Part shown: piece by piece, positions 4,518-5,435 of the stretch
Layout of the letters: each line of letters begins with the position of its first letter
How positions within the stretch are numbered: the first letter of the stretch is position 1
Source: UBA1479 sp963972065
GTDB taxonomy: Bacteria > Pseudomonadota > Alphaproteobacteria > Rhodospirillales > Casp-alpha2
Length of the DNA stretch: 5,435 bases
Direction of reading: 5' to 3'
Assembly (NCBI GenBank): GCA_963972065.1
Contig: CAXAVJ010000142.1
Coordinates: 1-5,435, forward strand
Position numbers and translations under genes: made by a program
The notes under the pieces: generated by a model
Seen by the model: the letters and a program-made list of their open reading frames with translations, nothing else
The model's database searches: none
Told to the model about the DNA's origin: nothing

Positions 4518-5435
4518 TTAGGACGCCGGCTCTGCCCGCGACTTGAGGCGAAGGTTCAGCTTGTCCAACGCATCCATGATGGGGATGAAGAAGTTGAGGC
4601 CCACGGACATTTTCTCCGCGGTCCCGATCCCGGCATAACTGATGCCTACGGCGTTACCGTTCTGATCCAGCAACACGCCGCCTGAATTGCCCCCGTGAAT
4701 GTCCACGTCGGACTGGATGTCTTCCAGGCCCTGGCTGTTGCTTGTGAACTTGCTGACGATACCCTTGGACACCGTGCCGGCCATCGACTTGTCGAGCGGC
4801 GAGCCGATGGCATAGACCTCTTCCGTTACCTTGACCGGGGTTTCGCGGAGCGGGACTGGAAGGTGGCCGCTGGGTTCGACCTGAATGATGGCGACGTCGC
4901 GCTTAGGATGGCGGCGGATGACTTCGCCCAGAATCTTGCGTCCGGTGATTAGGCGCAGGCGGACGAGATCGCGGTTCTCCACAACATGGAAATTGGTCAT
5001 GATCAGGGTAGGTGAAATGAAGAACCCGGACCCATGGCCAAGGCCGCCTTCGACGGTCACGACGCTGCGCCGGACGTGATCGATATAAGCGGTGATCGGC
5101 TTGGTCCTGAGCGGAATTCTGTCGAGGGCGAGTTCCGCTGCATCCACTTTCTGAATGTCGGCGAAGCTGGGCTCTGATCCAGACAGCAAATTGACGAATT
5201 CCCGATCTGCCGCAAGATTGCGGACAGCGCCGGCAAAGGATTCATGAATGATGACCATTTCGCCATCGGTGGTGCCGGTTTCCAGCTTGGCCGCGCCATC
5301 GGTGATCGTCTCATAAACAACTTTGCGGTCAACTGTGGAGAACACTTGCCAGCGTACGGTCACCGCGCCCTTTCCCGTGATGGTGTCATAGGGAAAGCCC
5401 GTCCAGATGTTGTATTCGCGGCAGGCGTTCAAGGC
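4518..5435 (-). CDS. Trypsin/HtrA-like serine protease without PDZ domain (partial, N-terminus off the right edge)
   Basis: The visible part is about 305 residues, open to the window edge; a TTG at 5432-5430 is in frame but need not be the start. Positions here count from that TTG. An unrecognised domain at about 10-85 contains VRWQVF, a KVVYETITDGAAKLE strand pair and a helix-like stretch around FAGAVRNLAADREFVNLL. A chymotrypsin-fold protease follows from about 115 to 290, with the triad in place: His149 in TNFHVV, Asp179 in KRDVAII, and Ser250 in HGGNSGG. GHGSGFFIS at 132-140 and QNGNAVGISYAG at 257-268 are further HtrA/S1C-type segments. The chain ends about 15 residues after the fold, so no PDZ domain follows, unlike DegP. 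Export to the periplasm is likely for this family but the signal sequence is not in view. Hand-counted lines are AT-richer than ychF. It is convergent with ychF, 11 nt apart. Protease activity is confident; the substrate is unknown. Confidence 0.85.
   Translation of the reverse strand, partial: ALNACREYNIWTGFPYDTITGKGAVTVRWQVFSTVDRKVVYETITDGAAKLETGTTDGEMVIIHESFAGAVRNLAADREFVNLLSGSEPSFADIQKVDAAELALDRIPLRTKPITAYIDHVRRSVVTVEGGLGHGSGFFISPTLIMTNFHVVENRDLVRLRLITGRKILGEVIRRHPKRDVAIIQVEPSGHLPVPLRETPVKVTEEVYAIGSPLDKSMAGTVSKGIVSKFTSNSQGLEDIQSDVDIHGGNSGGVLLDQNGNAVGISYAGIGTAEKMSVGLNFFIPIMDALDKLNLRLKSRAEPAS

Overview
The window looks like chromosomal DNA from a GC-rich alphaproteobacterium, probably in or near the Rhodospirillales. 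The reasons are the high GC content (about two thirds GC in the ychF lines I hand-counted), a rplY-pth-ychF cluster that is common in alphaproteobacteria, an L25 of the long (CTC/TL5) type with an acidic tail, and a promoter resembling the alphaproteobacterial CTTGAC-N17-CTATAT pattern. The species assignment is inference; no rRNA or tRNA gene is present to fix it.

Layout. Positions 1-697 (minus strand) hold the N-terminal 232 residues of a PhnD-type periplasmic phosphate/phosphonate-binding protein; its C-terminus lies beyond the left edge. Positions 698-1071 form a long divergent intergenic region with an AT-rich patch. Positions 1072-1923 (plus) encode an exported alpha/beta hydrolase with a complete Ser-Asp-His triad. 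Positions 1924-2078 form a compact regulatory leader with a candidate promoter, a small hairpin, and a strong intrinsic-terminator-like hairpin just upstream of the rplY ribosome binding site. Positions 2079-4506 (plus) hold three tightly packed translation-related genes: rplY (ribosomal protein L25), pth (peptidyl-tRNA hydrolase) and ychF (ribosome-associated ATPase). Positions 4518-5435 (minus) hold most of a trypsin/HtrA-like serine protease without a PDZ domain, convergent with ychF and open at the right edge.

How the genes work together. The rplY-pth-ychF group forms a translation operon: L25 binds 5S rRNA, Pth recycles peptidyl-tRNAs released from ribosomes, and YchF binds ribosomes. 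Gaps of 35 nt and 1 nt suggest co-transcription and, for pth-ychF, translational coupling. The flanking genes (binding protein, hydrolase, protease) are envelope or exported proteins with no visible functional link to that operon.

I see no CRISPR array, insertion sequence, integrase or toxin-antitoxin pair. The most interesting non-coding signal is the rplY leader, where a terminator-like hairpin lies downstream of the best promoter candidate, suggesting attenuation or autogenous control. The most interesting protein is the protease with an unrecognised N-terminal domain and lower GC content than the operon.
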